Source: Anaspis maculata (Eukaryota > Arthropoda > Insecta > Coleoptera > Scraptiidae). From it: 64,000 nt of DNA. How positions within the stretch are numbered: position 1 is the stretch's first letter; every line of letters starts with the position of its first letter. Under the pieces are notes generated by a model. That model worked only from the letters and a program-made list of their open reading frames with translations. It did no database searches and was not told the DNA's origin. A program made the translations under genes and the position numbers. The stretch is taken from the NCBI GenBank assembly GCA_949128115.1, contig OX421966.1:50961416-51025415 (forward strand), in the 5' to 3' direction. Shown here in pieces: positions 1 through 10,540 of this stretch.

Positions 1-85
1 TAATACATAGTTGCCACTTATAAACGTAAGCCAAGGAACATTCCGTCTTCAATATGCGCCGCCGACATGAAAAAACTGCTAAAAA

Positions 86-2878
86 CCGCCCCCAATCACT
101 TTAAAATGAAAAACATGAACCCGAAGACATAGCGATCTGATTCTTTCGGTATATAAATATCTGACTGAAAATGGGAAAGGATAGGCTACTTTTCGTTAGT
201 CGCCGCCCCCAGATTCCGCCCCCAGATTCCACCCCCAAACGATAAAAAGTGCAACTTTCATAAATGTTACTGATTGAGATGTTCCCTTGAACATGTAGGA
301 ACTGCCAACTCAAATTGTGCAACATTTGCTCAGCCGAACGCTGCCGCTCCCACACGCCGCCCCCAAAATAAGAGATAAATGAAAAACATGAACCCGAAGA
401 CATAGCGATCTGAGTTTTCTGCTATATGAATAGCTGACTAAAAATGGAAGAAGGTAGGCTACTTTTGATATGGCGCCGCCTCCAGCTTCCGCCCCCAAAA
501 GAAAAAAAGTGCAACTTTCAACAATTTTCACTGATTTAGCTGATAATGTTACCTCGAACATTCAGAAACTCTTGACTCAGCTGTGCAAGAATTTCTTTGC
601 CAAACTCTGCCGCTCCCACACGCCGCCCCCAAAGTGAGAAATAAATGTAAAACATGAACCTGAAGACATAGCGATCTAATTCTTTCACTATATTGATAGC
701 TGACTGAAATTAGAAAAAGATAGGCCACTTTTAATTAGCCGCCGCCTCCAGCTGCCGCCTCCAAACAAACAAAAAATGCAACTTTCACAATTTTCACTGA
801 TTGTCATATTACCGTCACATTTAGAAACTCCCAACTCAAACTGTGCAACAGTTACTTTGCCGAATGCTGCCGCCCCCACACGCTGCCATCAAAGTGAGAG
901 ATGAATGAAAAACATAAACCCGAAGACATAACGATCTAATTCTCTCGCTATATGGATAGCTAACTGAAAATGGGAAAGAATAGGCTACTTTTGATATGGC
1001 GCCGCCTCCAACTTCCACCCCCAAAAGAAAAAAGTGCAACTTTCAATAATTTCACTGATTTACATTTTAATGTTACCTCAAACATTCAGAAACTCCAAAC
1101 TCAAACTGTGGAAGAATTTCTTTGCCAAACTCTGCCGCTCCCACACGCCGCCCCCAAAGTAAGATATAAATGTAAAACATAACCCTGAAGACATAGCGAT
1201 CTAATTGTTCCGCTATATAGATAGCTGACTAAAAATGGGAAGAGATAGGCCACTTTTGATTAGTCGCCGCCTCCAGCTCCCGCCCCCAAACAAAAACAAA
1301 TGCAACTTTCACAATTTTCGCTGATTGTCATATTTCCTTAAAAACATTTAGAAACTCCTAACTCAAACTGTGCAACAGTTACTTTGCCGAATGCTGCCAC
1401 CCCCACACGCTGCTCTCAAAGTAAGAGATAAATGAAAAACATAAACCCGAAGACATAGCGATTTGATTCTTTCGGTATATAAATAGCTGACTAAAAATGG
1501 GAAAAGATAGGCTACTTTTCGTTAGTCGCCGCCCCCAGATTCCGCCCCCAGATTCCACCCCCAAACGATAAAAAGTGCAACTTTCATAAATGTTACTGAT
1601 TGAGATGTTCCCTTGAACATGTAGGAACTGCCAACTCAAATTGTGCAACATTTGCTCAGCCGAACGCTGCCGCTCCCACACGCCGCCCCCAAAATAAGAG
1701 ATAAAAACCCGAAGACATAGCGATCTAAGTTTCTCGCTATATGAATAGCTGACTAAAAATGGAAAAAGGTAGGCTACTTTTGATATGGCGCCGCCTCCAG
1801 CTTCCGCCCCCAAAAGAAAAAAAGTGCAACTTTCAACAATTTTCACTGATTTAGCTGATAATGTTACCTCGAACATTCAGAAACTCTTGACTCAAACTGT
1901 GCAAGAATTTCTTTGCCAAACTCTGCCGCTCCCACACGCCGCCCCCAAAGTGAGAGATGAATGTAAAACATGAACCTGAAGACATAGCGATCTAATTCTT
2001 CCACTATATTGATAGCTGACTGAAATTAGAAAAATATAGGCCACTTTTAATTAGCCGCCGCCTCCAGCTGCCGCCTCCAAGCAAACAAAAAATGCAACTT
2101 TCACAATTTTCACTGATTGTCATATTTCCCTCACATTTAGAAACTCCCAACTCAAACTGTGCAACAGTTACTTTGCCGAATGCTGCCGCCCCCACACGCT
2201 GCCCTCAAAGTGAGAGATGAATGAAAAACATAAACCCGAAGACATAACGATCTAATTCTCTCGCTATATGGATAGCTAACTAAAAAAGGGAAAGAATAGG
2301 CTACTTTTGATATGGCGCCGCCTCCAACTTCCACCCCCAAAAGAAAAAAGTGCAACTTTCAATAATTTCCACTGATTCACATTTTAATGTTACCTCAAAC
2401 ATTCAGAAACTCCAAACTCAAACTGTGGAAGAATTTCTTTGCCAAACTCTGCCGCTCCCACACGCCGCCCCCAAAGTAAGAGATAAATGTAAAACATAAC
2501 CCTGAAGACATAGCGATCTAATTGTTCCGCTATATAGATAGCTGACTGAAAATAGGAAGAGATAGGCCACTTTTGATTAGTCGCCGCCTCCAGCTCCCGC
2601 CCCCAAACAAAAAAAATGCAACTTTCACAATTTTCACTGATTGTCATATTTCCTTATAAACATTTAGAAACTCCTAACTCAAACTGTGCAACAGTTACTT
2701 TGCCGAATGCTGCCACCCCCACACGCTGCTCTCAAAGTAAGAGATAAATGAAAAACATAAACCCGAAGACATAGCGATCTGATTCTTTCGCTATATGGAT
2801 AGCCGACTAAGAATGGGAAAAGAATAGACTACTGTTGATTAGTCGCCGCTCCCAGCTCCCGCCCTCAAACAAAAAAAT
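86..2878. repeat. Satellite array, ~264-bp monomers in a 5-monomer higher-order repeat
   Basis: The landmark CCGAAGACATAGCGATCT (or a close variant) recurs at about 121, 394, 660, 920, 1185, 1447, 1709, 1976, 2236, 2502 and 2763, giving monomers of 260-273 bp. Monomers five apart are far more alike than neighbours and are offset by 1315-1326 bp, so the array is a pentameric higher-order repeat with two full copies and the start of a third. Each monomer holds two GC-rich boxes of the type GCCGCCCCCAAA in otherwise AT-rich sequence. Short ORFs across the array repeat with it and are not genes. The array continues close to the window start and ends in a truncated monomer near 2878. Confidence 0.93.
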
Positions 2879-3180
2879 ATTGATGAGTGAAAGAATTTTT
2901 ATTCAAATCTATTTCATTGGCAAGTACCCCATTCTGATAACAAAATATCACAATGAGTTTCGAATGAAGAAAGTGGACAAGGGATGGTGTTTCTCCTTCA
3001 ACCAAATTCCTTCACGTTCATAATATGCCTCTTTGAGAAAATGCGCTACTGAGACTCACGCACGTGAAGGCATACTCACTTGTTTTTCTGTGCAGCGTAA
3101 TAAGTCAGAAACCTTGAAAAATAATATTCTTCAAACACTTATACATAAATCTGCCAATAACACTTCACTAAAGTCTTTTG

Positions 3181-3214
3181 AAATAATAATAATAATAATA
3201 ATAATAATAATTTA
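3181..3214. repeat. (AAT)n microsatellite
   Basis: About ten uninterrupted AAT units. The flanks from the satellite end to 3535 show no gene. Confidence 0.95.
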
Positions 3215-3240
3215 TTGAATCATCTACAGGATTCAGGAAC

Positions 3241-3260
3241 TAATGGAACTAGTTCCATTA
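3241..3260. repeat. 20-bp perfect palindrome
   Basis: TAATGGAACT is followed directly by its reverse complement. A further partial copy (CTAATGGAACTAG) lies at about 3272-3284. Function unknown. Confidence 0.8.
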
Positions 3261-3535
3261 GAACTAGTCATCTAATGGAACTAGAAGGATTCAAATAATA
3301 ACAAACTTTTACTGATATTTCCCTCATTTGACTTACACCTCAACTGCAAGGTCCGTATTCAGTATTCAACAAATAGTGTCCGCGGACTACCTACTTTTTT
3401 TTCCAAACAGGTCGTTTTAGTGTTCACCAAACCCAAATAACTCAGGAACCATCACTGGGAAAAAGATTTCGAAACATGCTGTTTTTTGGTATTCAATTCT
3501 TCATATATTCCCTGGATGATTTTCCCCTACTTGTA

Positions 3536-5261
3536 GCCCAGGCGCCAGGGAAAACAATAAGGAAATAATTGTTTCCTGGTTGGAAACTAGCTTAAAACGA
3601 TCTGTGTAGCTTAGGTTTTGACATACTAGTTTCCCTTCTTTCGGAAATGTCGGCGTCATGTCGCCATCATCAACAAGAAGTGCACCAGCGTGGTTTTTGC
3701 CGAATATCTTAATTTTGGGTCATCTGACAGCAAAAGATGTAGGGAGTCATTTTGAAGCCTATGAAATTCCCTACAGTTTGGTTTTTCAATCAATTTTCTG
3801 CGACCTATGGTCTTTGAGATAGAGCTTCTGGAAGCGAAAGTCATTGTCGTAGAAGCTCCATGGCCACTTGACCGAGCACTTGACTCGAAAAACTAAAATG
3901 TGGATGTGACAAAAAAAAATTCAAAATGAGATTACTCGAGAACTCTCCATGCTATAGTTGCGGTGATAGGCGATAGAAAATAAGGATTACGCACCCTGGT
4001 GTGAGATCTGTGAACCAACTTAAACCCGCTCGGCGCGGCGCCCGGAGCGCACAGTCACGATGGCTGTGGCGCGAAATTGATATTTGCGGTGATGGTCTTA
4101 AACTCTTCCTCTTGAATCGTGGAATACGTATATTGAAAAGTCAAAAACGTCACATTGTACATATACAGGGTGTACTACGGGAATCAAACCAGAACAGAGA
4201 AATTTGACATATTTCTTCGATTTAGCCTATGCGAAACTCTAAGCACTTATCACGAGTCCAATATCAATATGCATTGCTCTGTAAGCTTCACTTGATACAC
4301 TTGAGAAGTGGTCAGCTCACAGCCTTCCTGTAAAGTGTTTTGAAGGCCCTCTGAAATCATCAAAATTTACAGTAGCAAGAAATGTATGTAACAGTATATT
4401 ATTTACCAAGGAACCAAAGTGAATTTTTGATCATTTGGGTGAAGTTTGTTGCTCGAGGGCCCTTTGGGTCCAAATGCCCAAATTAAAAATTCACTTTGGT
4501 TCCTTGGTATGTAATATACTGTTATATACATTCCTTGGTACTGTAAATTTTTACTATTTTGATGATTTCAGAGGGCCTTCAAAACATTTTACAGTAAAGC
4601 TGTGAGCTGACCACTTCTTTCGTGTATCAAGTGAAGCTTATAGAGCAAATCCATATTGATATTGGACTCGTGTTAGGTGCTTAGAGTGTCGCATATAGGC
4701 TAAATCGAAGAAATATGTAAAATTTCTCTGATCTGATTTGATTCCCTAAGTACACCCTGTATATGTACAATGTGACGTTTTTGACTTTTCTATATTCGTA
4801 ATCAACGGTTCAAGAGAAAGAGTTTAAGACCATCACCGCAACTATAGCATAAAGGATTCTCGAGAAATCTCATTTTGAATTTTTTTTTGTCACATCGACA
4901 TTTTAGTTTTTCGAGTCAAGTGGCCATGGAGCTTCTACGACAATGACTTTCGCTTCCAGTAGCTCTATCTCAAAGACCATAGGTCGCAGAAAATTGATTG
5001 AAAAACCAAACTGTAGGGAATTTCATAGGCTTCAAAATGACTCCTTACATCTTTTGCTGTCAGATGACCCAAAACTTAGATATTCGGCAAAAACCACGCT
5101 GGTGCTCTTCTTGTTGATGATGGCGACATGACGCCGACATTTCCGAAAGGGGGGAAATTAGTATGTCGAAATCTAAGCTAAACAGATCGTTTTAAGCTAG
5201 TTTCCAGCCAGGAAACAATTATTTCCTTATTGAGCTGATTTTTGCTCCCTGGCGCCTGGGC
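3536..5261. mobile_element. Foldback (palindromic) element with TA target duplication
   Basis: The left arm (3536 to about 4428) and right arm (about 4480 to 5261) are near-perfect reverse complements around a loop of roughly 50 bp. The tips read GCCCAGGCGCCAGGG and its complement, and both are flanked by TA (3534-3535 and 5262-5263). The same 62-residue ORF is readable outward in both arms, which is a symptom of the palindrome rather than a gene. A second pair of TACAGGGTG tips sits inside the arms at 4164 and 4753. The left arm is longer because of a 116-bp insertion at 3968-4083. No transposase is present, so the element must have been moved in trans; the TA target suggests an IS630/Tc1/mariner-type enzyme. 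Confidence 0.85.
3968..4083. mobile_element. SINE-like 116-bp insertion, copy 1
   Basis: The insertion is bounded by a 10-bp direct duplication TTGCGGTGAT (3958-3967 and 4084-4093). The opposite arm of the surrounding palindrome (about 4826-4850) has the same locus without it, a true empty site. A second copy lies at 15589-15699. It has no terminal inverted repeats and no coding capacity, and ends in GGCGCGAAATTGAT. A roughly 10-bp duplication without inverted tips fits target-primed retroposition of a SINE-like RNA. I do not recognise the parent RNA. Confidence 0.75.
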
Positions 5262-5263
5262 TA

Positions 5264-5691
5264 TTGGAAAATAAAGCAAATGGCATGATATGAAAGAACC
5301 AATTTTTGGAGATTCTTCGGGACATCAAATATCGATTTCAAAGGTCGAGGAAAAGTACCATTTTCAAGTTGGCGACTTCTAGATGAAAGTGTGGTATCAA
5401 TGGGGTCTTATACAAAATCACAAAATACGATTATATTGCTCTGGATCGATGCCTGAGTGGATAAAATGGATTACTATTCAGTTGAAAAAATATTTAAAAA
5501 CTCTTTGGCATCAAGAAAGGAAATAGAAATTCAGCTCATCACAGTCCATCTGTTCAAATCGAGTGGATGAGCGCGCCAAAAGCAGTACCGGGTTGCCGTC
5601 TATGGTTGCCACGTAAACGTCTGGGAACAGTCAACGTGTTCAAGTTCAAGTTGTAGAAAGAGCACCGAAAATAATCGGTATTTTACCTTGG
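5264..5691. other. No feature recognised
   Basis: AT-rich sequence between two mobile elements with no convincing ORF, repeat or RNA motif. Confidence 0.5.
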
Positions 5692-5693
5692 TA

Positions 5694-5814
5694 CGGTTGC
5701 GGCCAAAATAAAGTGGACGACAATGTCAACGAGTTGGCTTGCTGTCATGTGACGTTCAGGCCAGAATCCTGAAAAATCTGTCAACTGTCGTCCACTTTAA
5801 AAAGGCCGCAACTG
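5694..5814. mobile_element. 121-bp hairpin MITE, TA target
   Basis: Arms of about 40 bp (tips CGGTTGCGGCC and GGCCGCAACTG) surround a short loop, and TA flanks both ends (5692-5693 and 5815-5816). This is the layout of a Tc1/mariner-type MITE. Non-coding. Confidence 0.75.
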
Positions 5815-5819
5815 TACAT

Positions 5820-6326
5820 TTAAATCCGTCCAGCAAGTTGTCCAAATCGTCGTCCTTCTATTGGTGTGCAACACTTTGCCTTGTAGCTTTTGACCATAAA
5901 CCTGACCCAGTCAGCTAATTTTTTAGCAGTTGCCATTGAGGAAGACGCAGCTATTTTGTGGCGATCACTGACAGAGTCTGGCGAAGACGTCATGTCGACA
6001 TATAACCATATAAAATGAACAGAATTTGACACAGCAAACCTTTGGCAACGCTTCCTAGTTTTCTGATGCAAAATTGCCACATTCCATTGTGACCTGTCAC
6101 TACAATCCGAAAATTGAATTGTTTTCTGCTGATACATAAATTCCACAATATACAAAAAGATACTGCATTGTGTTGTTTTGTTTTTCCGTGATTTTTCAAT
6201 CATATCTAGTAAAAATTCATGGACTGTAGACCCCCTATCAGACACAAGCTGACAACAACGCTCAATGCATATTACACGATGACCTACCCAGTGCGCAAGC
6301 GCGGAACAGGATCTTGACGTCATCAA
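5820..6326 (-). CDS. Unassigned 168-residue ORF
   Basis: An open frame of 168 codons on the minus strand begins with two methionines and ends four bases from the target duplication of the neighbouring MITE. The protein is rich in Ser, Lys and Cys; I see no family motif, signal peptide or membrane segment. An ORF this long is somewhat unlikely by chance in sequence this AT-rich, but a second frame on the same strand is also open for 69 codons (5990-6199). It may be a decayed transposon exon, a host exon or chance. Confidence 0.2.
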   Translation of the reverse strand: MMTSRSCSALAHWVGHRVICIERCCQLVSDRGSTVHEFLLDMIEKSRKNKTTQCSIFLYIVEFMYQQKTIQFSDCSDRSQWNVAILHQKTRKRCQRFAVSNSVHFIWLYVDMTSSPDSVSDRHKIAASSSMATAKKLADWVRFMVKSYKAKCCTPIEGRRFGQLAGRI

Positions 6327-6426
6327 CCTTCCAGTTCAATCTCCCACCTGTTGCGGCCCAAATTTTCAACATTTTTTTCTGAAAAAAGTTGGAACTTTTG
6401 AGACGAGATATATTTTTATGCCTGTA

Positions 6427-6434
6427 GTGATCAC
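6427..6434. repeat. 8-bp target duplication, left
   Basis: GTGATCAC directly precedes the hAT tip at 6435 and is repeated at 8884-8891. The site is itself a palindrome. Confidence 0.85.
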
Positions 6435-6652
6435 CAGTGCCGTAACTAGGCTTGTTGGCGCCTGTGGCAATGTAGCAATTGTGCGCCCCAAGGAAGTAAA
6501 CATCACAAAGGGGCCGGTCCTGCTGGAGCGCCGCAGGCGAAAATTTTCCCAAATAATAATAATAATGCTAATGATAATCTCAAATTTAACTGGGAGCTCC
6601 CATTTTCTCCCCCTCCGGATTTTTGGTGTCGCAATGGGAACACAACTTTCTA

Positions 6653-7700
6653 AACTGCGCAACAAATATGTTGTCGCAAGGGAAAAATTGGTCCGACTTT
6701 GGACCACAATAACTTTTGAATAACGCAAACCATTTCGATTCTGTTTTGACGGTTAGCGAGCTCAGTCTTTCCGTTATTCATCTTCAGGAGGTGAAGATCA
6801 GGAAGCTCCATGTAAAATATCTACAGGGTGAAATGTAAAACAGTACAAAATTTTAGCAAATTCAACGGACCCCCATTTTCAGAATAATTTTTTTTCTCAA
6901 ATGTAAATGGAAGGATCATAAAGCGTGATGTTTTGGCTTGCGCCCAGTTTTGGAATTTTTGGAATCAAAACCTTGGTTCTGACTTTATGATTTTTTTTCT
7001 CTTGGAGGATGCTGATTCATCCTATCGCTACAAGGAAGACTATGTTAGCCTAAGGAGCCTGTCATCATCAAAAACTAAAATTGACCATCAGCATCAAGTT
7101 CAGGAGGTCAAAATAACAAAGACAGCTTGTTTCAATTGTGGAAATCTGATCAAATTCAATTTTCAAGGAAAACACCTGTGTCGCCCATTTTGAATGGGCC
7201 CCCTTTTTGAAGCCTTGATCAAGGTATTCCATATAGTCTGCAAGTTAAGTTGCTGAGAACCGTTCAAGAAACAATATTCGTGAATTGCAACCTCCTATCG
7301 TCAAAGTAACATAGTCTTCTTTGTAGGGATAGGATCAATCAGCATCCTCCGAGAGAAAAAAATCATAAAGTCAGAACTAGACTTTCAATTTCAAAAATTT
7401 CAAAACTGGGCGCAAGCCTCAATATAACGCTTTATATTCCTTTGATTTGCGTTTGAGAAAAACAATTATTTTGGAAATGGGGGTCCGTTGAATTTGCTAA
7501 AATTTTGTACTGTTTTACATTTCACCCTGTAGATATTTTACATGGAGCTTCCCGAACTTCACTTCCTGAAGGTGAATAATGGAAAGACTGAGTTCGCCAA
7601 CCGTCAAAACAGGACCGAAATGGTTTGTGTCATTCAAAAGTTATTGTGGTTCAAACTCGGACCAATTTTTCCCTCGCGACAACATATTTGTTGCGCAGTT
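6653..7700. mobile_element. Foldback element nested in the hAT element
   Basis: Arms 6653 to about 7048 and about 7307-7700 are imperfect reverse complements around a spacer of about 258 bp. The tips AACTGCGCAACAAATATG are flanked by TA on both sides (6651-6652, 7701-7702). TACAGGGTG motifs occur inside the arms at 6822 and 7523, in the same internal position type as in the foldback at 3536-5261. Short ORFs within it are not supported as genes. Confidence 0.75.
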
Positions 7701-7907
7701 TATAAAAAAAAATTCAAAATGGCCAATAAGATGATCATCACATTTTTGAAATCTCTGATGAAAAATAGGTGAAATCAATAATAAACTCATTAGGTTCCTA
7801 GAAAAAATTTCCAAACTCCCGGGCGTCCATCCCTTGCAGTTGAGCTTCCCAACCCAGAAGTAAAAACACAAAAGTCTTCAACAAGAAGTAACCAAATACT
7901 AGTAGTA

Positions 7908-8119
7908 CAGTTGGGAGCGAAATGATTCATACGGCACCGCTAGGAAGTCGGCTGGATTTCAGAAATGTTAGCTGCTTAGATCGTTTTTGAATGCCAGTTT
8001 AGATTACGACCAATCTCTAATCATAACAACTGGCATTCAAGAACAATCCAAGCAGCTAACATTTCTGAGATCCAGCCGACTTCCTAGCGGTGCAGTATGA
8101 ATCATTTCGCTCCCAACTG
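7908..8119. mobile_element. Tc1/mariner-type MITE, 212 bp
   Basis: Near-perfect inverted arms of about 95 bp begin CAGTTGGGAGCGAAATGATT, with TA duplicated at 7906-7907 and 8120-8121. CAGT tips plus TA target fit the Tc1/mariner superfamily. It lies within the hAT element, so it was either inserted after the hAT element formed or carried with it. Confidence 0.85.
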
Positions 8120-8891
8120 TACCTGCAGGATGACAAAGATAAAAATTGGAACAACAAAACAAAATTTGTCAAGTTATTGACAAATATTTAGAATCAAAAT
8201 GGAAAAAGGTGCACGTTGCTACCCTATTTCAAATACCTAACTAACTTAAAATAACTTTTGAAACTCTTGGAACTTCAATCACCAACCTGAATTTTTCTAG
8301 ATTTAGATTCGAAAAATATGTCTTTAATTTCACATAATTCATACTTCTGGTTAACGTAGCTGTTTTATCGATTCTAAGTATAGATATCTTTGTTAATCTT
8401 TCTTGGCCGCCAGAAGAGCGCAAATACGACTTGAGAAGCTTCAGTTTACTGAACGAGAAATAAAACAAATTTTGCAGGATATAGAGAGGCCCCATATCAG
8501 ACTGATTCGGCGCTCTTGTATTTATTTGGTACAAAGTGTAAGTAAATACATACGGTAAAAGTCATGCTGGAACTCGAAAAACACCTAGACCGACCGGCGT
8601 GGCGGAGGGCGCCGGCGCCGAGCGCGAGCGCTGCCTCATCCTCAGCATGCTACTTCTTGCAGCGCCGTATTCATCAATTTTATCCGTTTTATAGCTGTTT
8701 TTAATCATGTCATGTTATTTATAAAGTTAGTGAAGTTGTAGGTAGAAGTAGAGGTTCAGGTATAAATTTAAAATAAAAAGAGAAAAAACTAAGTAATAGA
8801 AATTACCCAAGTTGAATTTGCGCCTCTTAAATTTTTGCGCTAGTGGCAAATGCCACCTTTGCCACGCCCTAGTTACGGCACTGGTGATCAC

Positions 8892-9745
8892 AGTTTGTAC
8901 TTTCTTTTGAACAAATGAAAAAAAAAAGGGTATAAGACCCCATTGTTGAACTGGCTATCCACGCATGTAAAACACATTGAAATCCGCACATTTCCTCTTC
9001 ACGTTACTCCCCCTGATTTAACACTACGCAAATTGCTATGTAAAATCCGGAAATAAATTTTGAGTAATTTTCATTGCGTTTTTGCAGACGCTGTTTCTCA
9101 GAGACTATTGAACACAAAGTTATGAGTTCAGTACTGACCTCTAGAGAATTTACCGGGCTACATTTGCTACTCCGGTATTTATGTTCTAAATGTTTAAAAG
9201 TTATTCAGAAAAAACGAAAATTTTCAAGGATGACGCTCTGTTATTGGTCCTAAAAAAAGCCAAGCTTTGGAATTTTCGAGTATTTCAGTATGTTATTCTA
9301 CGTTGAATTCTGCATCGATCCACTAAATTTCGTCCACTTCCGAATTCATTTCCGGTTGAAGCCTATTTTGACTAGACTATTGGTAATGGGACATCAGTCT
9401 AGGGCCGTGGCCAAAATAAGAAGCTGTTCGGCCCTGATGTGCTAGTATAGGGCCTGGGGTCTATCAGTTGGGGCTACAGAAAAAAGGGGGTAACGCACAC
9501 AGTCGTGAAATTCATACAGAAAAAATTCTTTCTCTGGAAAATTATTTTAGGAAGAAAATTCCGACGAAATATTTATGCCAACCAAAGGAGATTGGTTCCA
9601 GTAGCGGAGATGCCGAGATCAATTTTCTACCACAAATTTGCACTTTGAGAAAGGGAAATGCCGTTTCACACGATTGTGATTGACACCTCAGCAATCAGTT
9701 TTAGTCTAGGAGCTAGCGACGGATTTTTCACATCATTTCAACAAA
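8892..9745. other. No feature recognised
   Basis: No convincing gene, RNA or repeat boundary was seen between the hAT element and the next foldback. Short ORFs here overlap randomly. Confidence 0.45.
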
Positions 9746-10540
9746 GCTACAATGTTAATTTCAACATCCCCCTACATATCCTGATGATCAGAACGAACCT
9801 TTCCTTTAAAGAAAAAATAACAAATTGTTCATGTCCTTTATATTGGGCTATTTTGAGACGTCAAACGATTACCCTGATAGCTCGATCAAATAACTGCGAC
9901 CGGAATGTCCGCAGCAGGTAGAATGGGCGCGAGGTCTAGCGCGAGGTTCAGCGAGCCATGTCCCAAACGGGCCCGGGTTCGAGACCCACCAAGTTCGATC
10001 TTTTTTCTGAAGGAAATCGTTCCTTTGTATTTTTAAAGCAATTTAAATTCAAAATACTGGTTCCTTACTGGATTCTTGACTTTTTTCCGATAATTCAGTA
10101 ACGTCTTTTCGAATTTTCCTTGTTATTATTCACACGGACTAGGTACTTAACAAACGAACGCTATACTGAATTATCTAGAAAAAGTCAAGAATCCAGTAAG
10201 AAATCAGTATTTTGAATTAAGACTGCTTTAAAAATTGAAAGGAACGATTTTCTTCCGAAAATAAAATCGGACTTGGTGGGTCTCGAACCTGGGCCCGTTT
10301 TGGACATGGCTCGTTGGACCTCGCGCCCATTCTAGCTGCTGCGAACATTTCGCTCGGACATTTTTAATCGAGCTATCAGGGCAATCGTTTGACGTCTCAA
10401 AATAGCCCGTTATGAAGGACACATACAATTTATTTTTTTCTTTGAAGAGCTATAACGTTCAAAGGCCCCGGCTACCAGCCGGGAAAGGTTCGTTCTGGTC
10501 ATCAGGAGGTGTAGGGGAATGTTTAAATCAACATTGTAGC
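9746..10540. mobile_element. Foldback element with tRNA-like Pol III motifs in each arm
   Basis: Arms 9746-10100 and 10164-10540 are imperfect reverse complements around about 63 bp. TA occurs symmetrically at 9748-9749 and 10537-10538 and may be the target duplication. Each arm contains a tRNA-like block: an A-box-like TAGCGCGAGG near 9938 followed by a B-box-like GGTTCGAGACC near 9978, with the mirrored block near 10276-10340. No full cloverleaf can be drawn. The arms probably captured a tRNA-derived sequence before or during palindrome formation. Confidence 0.65.

Larger units (their letters stand above)
6435..8883. mobile_element. Non-autonomous hAT element, 2449 bp
   Basis: The termini start CAGTGCCGTAACTAGG on both strands (16 bp perfect, then imperfect), and an exact 8-bp duplication GTGATCAC flanks the element. 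An 8-bp duplication and CAGTG tips are hallmarks of the hAT superfamily. No transposase-like ORF is visible. The interior carries a 1-kb foldback (6653-7700), a 212-bp mariner-type MITE (7908-8119) and a very GC-rich patch at 8590-8640 of unknown role. Whether the internal elements inserted later or travelled as cargo cannot be decided from one copy. Confidence 0.85.

Noticed and set aside
1379..1876. 165-codon minus-strand ORF and similar frames in the first 2.6 kb
   Set aside because: The frames recur with the satellite period and translate the repeat itself; there are no start or splice signals and no independent protein features.
3656..5131. Two almost identical 62-residue ORFs on opposite strands
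   Set aside because: They are mirror images created by the palindrome at 3536-5261, not a conserved gene pair.
9930..9985. tRNA gene
   Set aside because: A- and B-box-like motifs are present, but acceptor and anticodon stems do not form; only a tRNA-derived origin is suggested.
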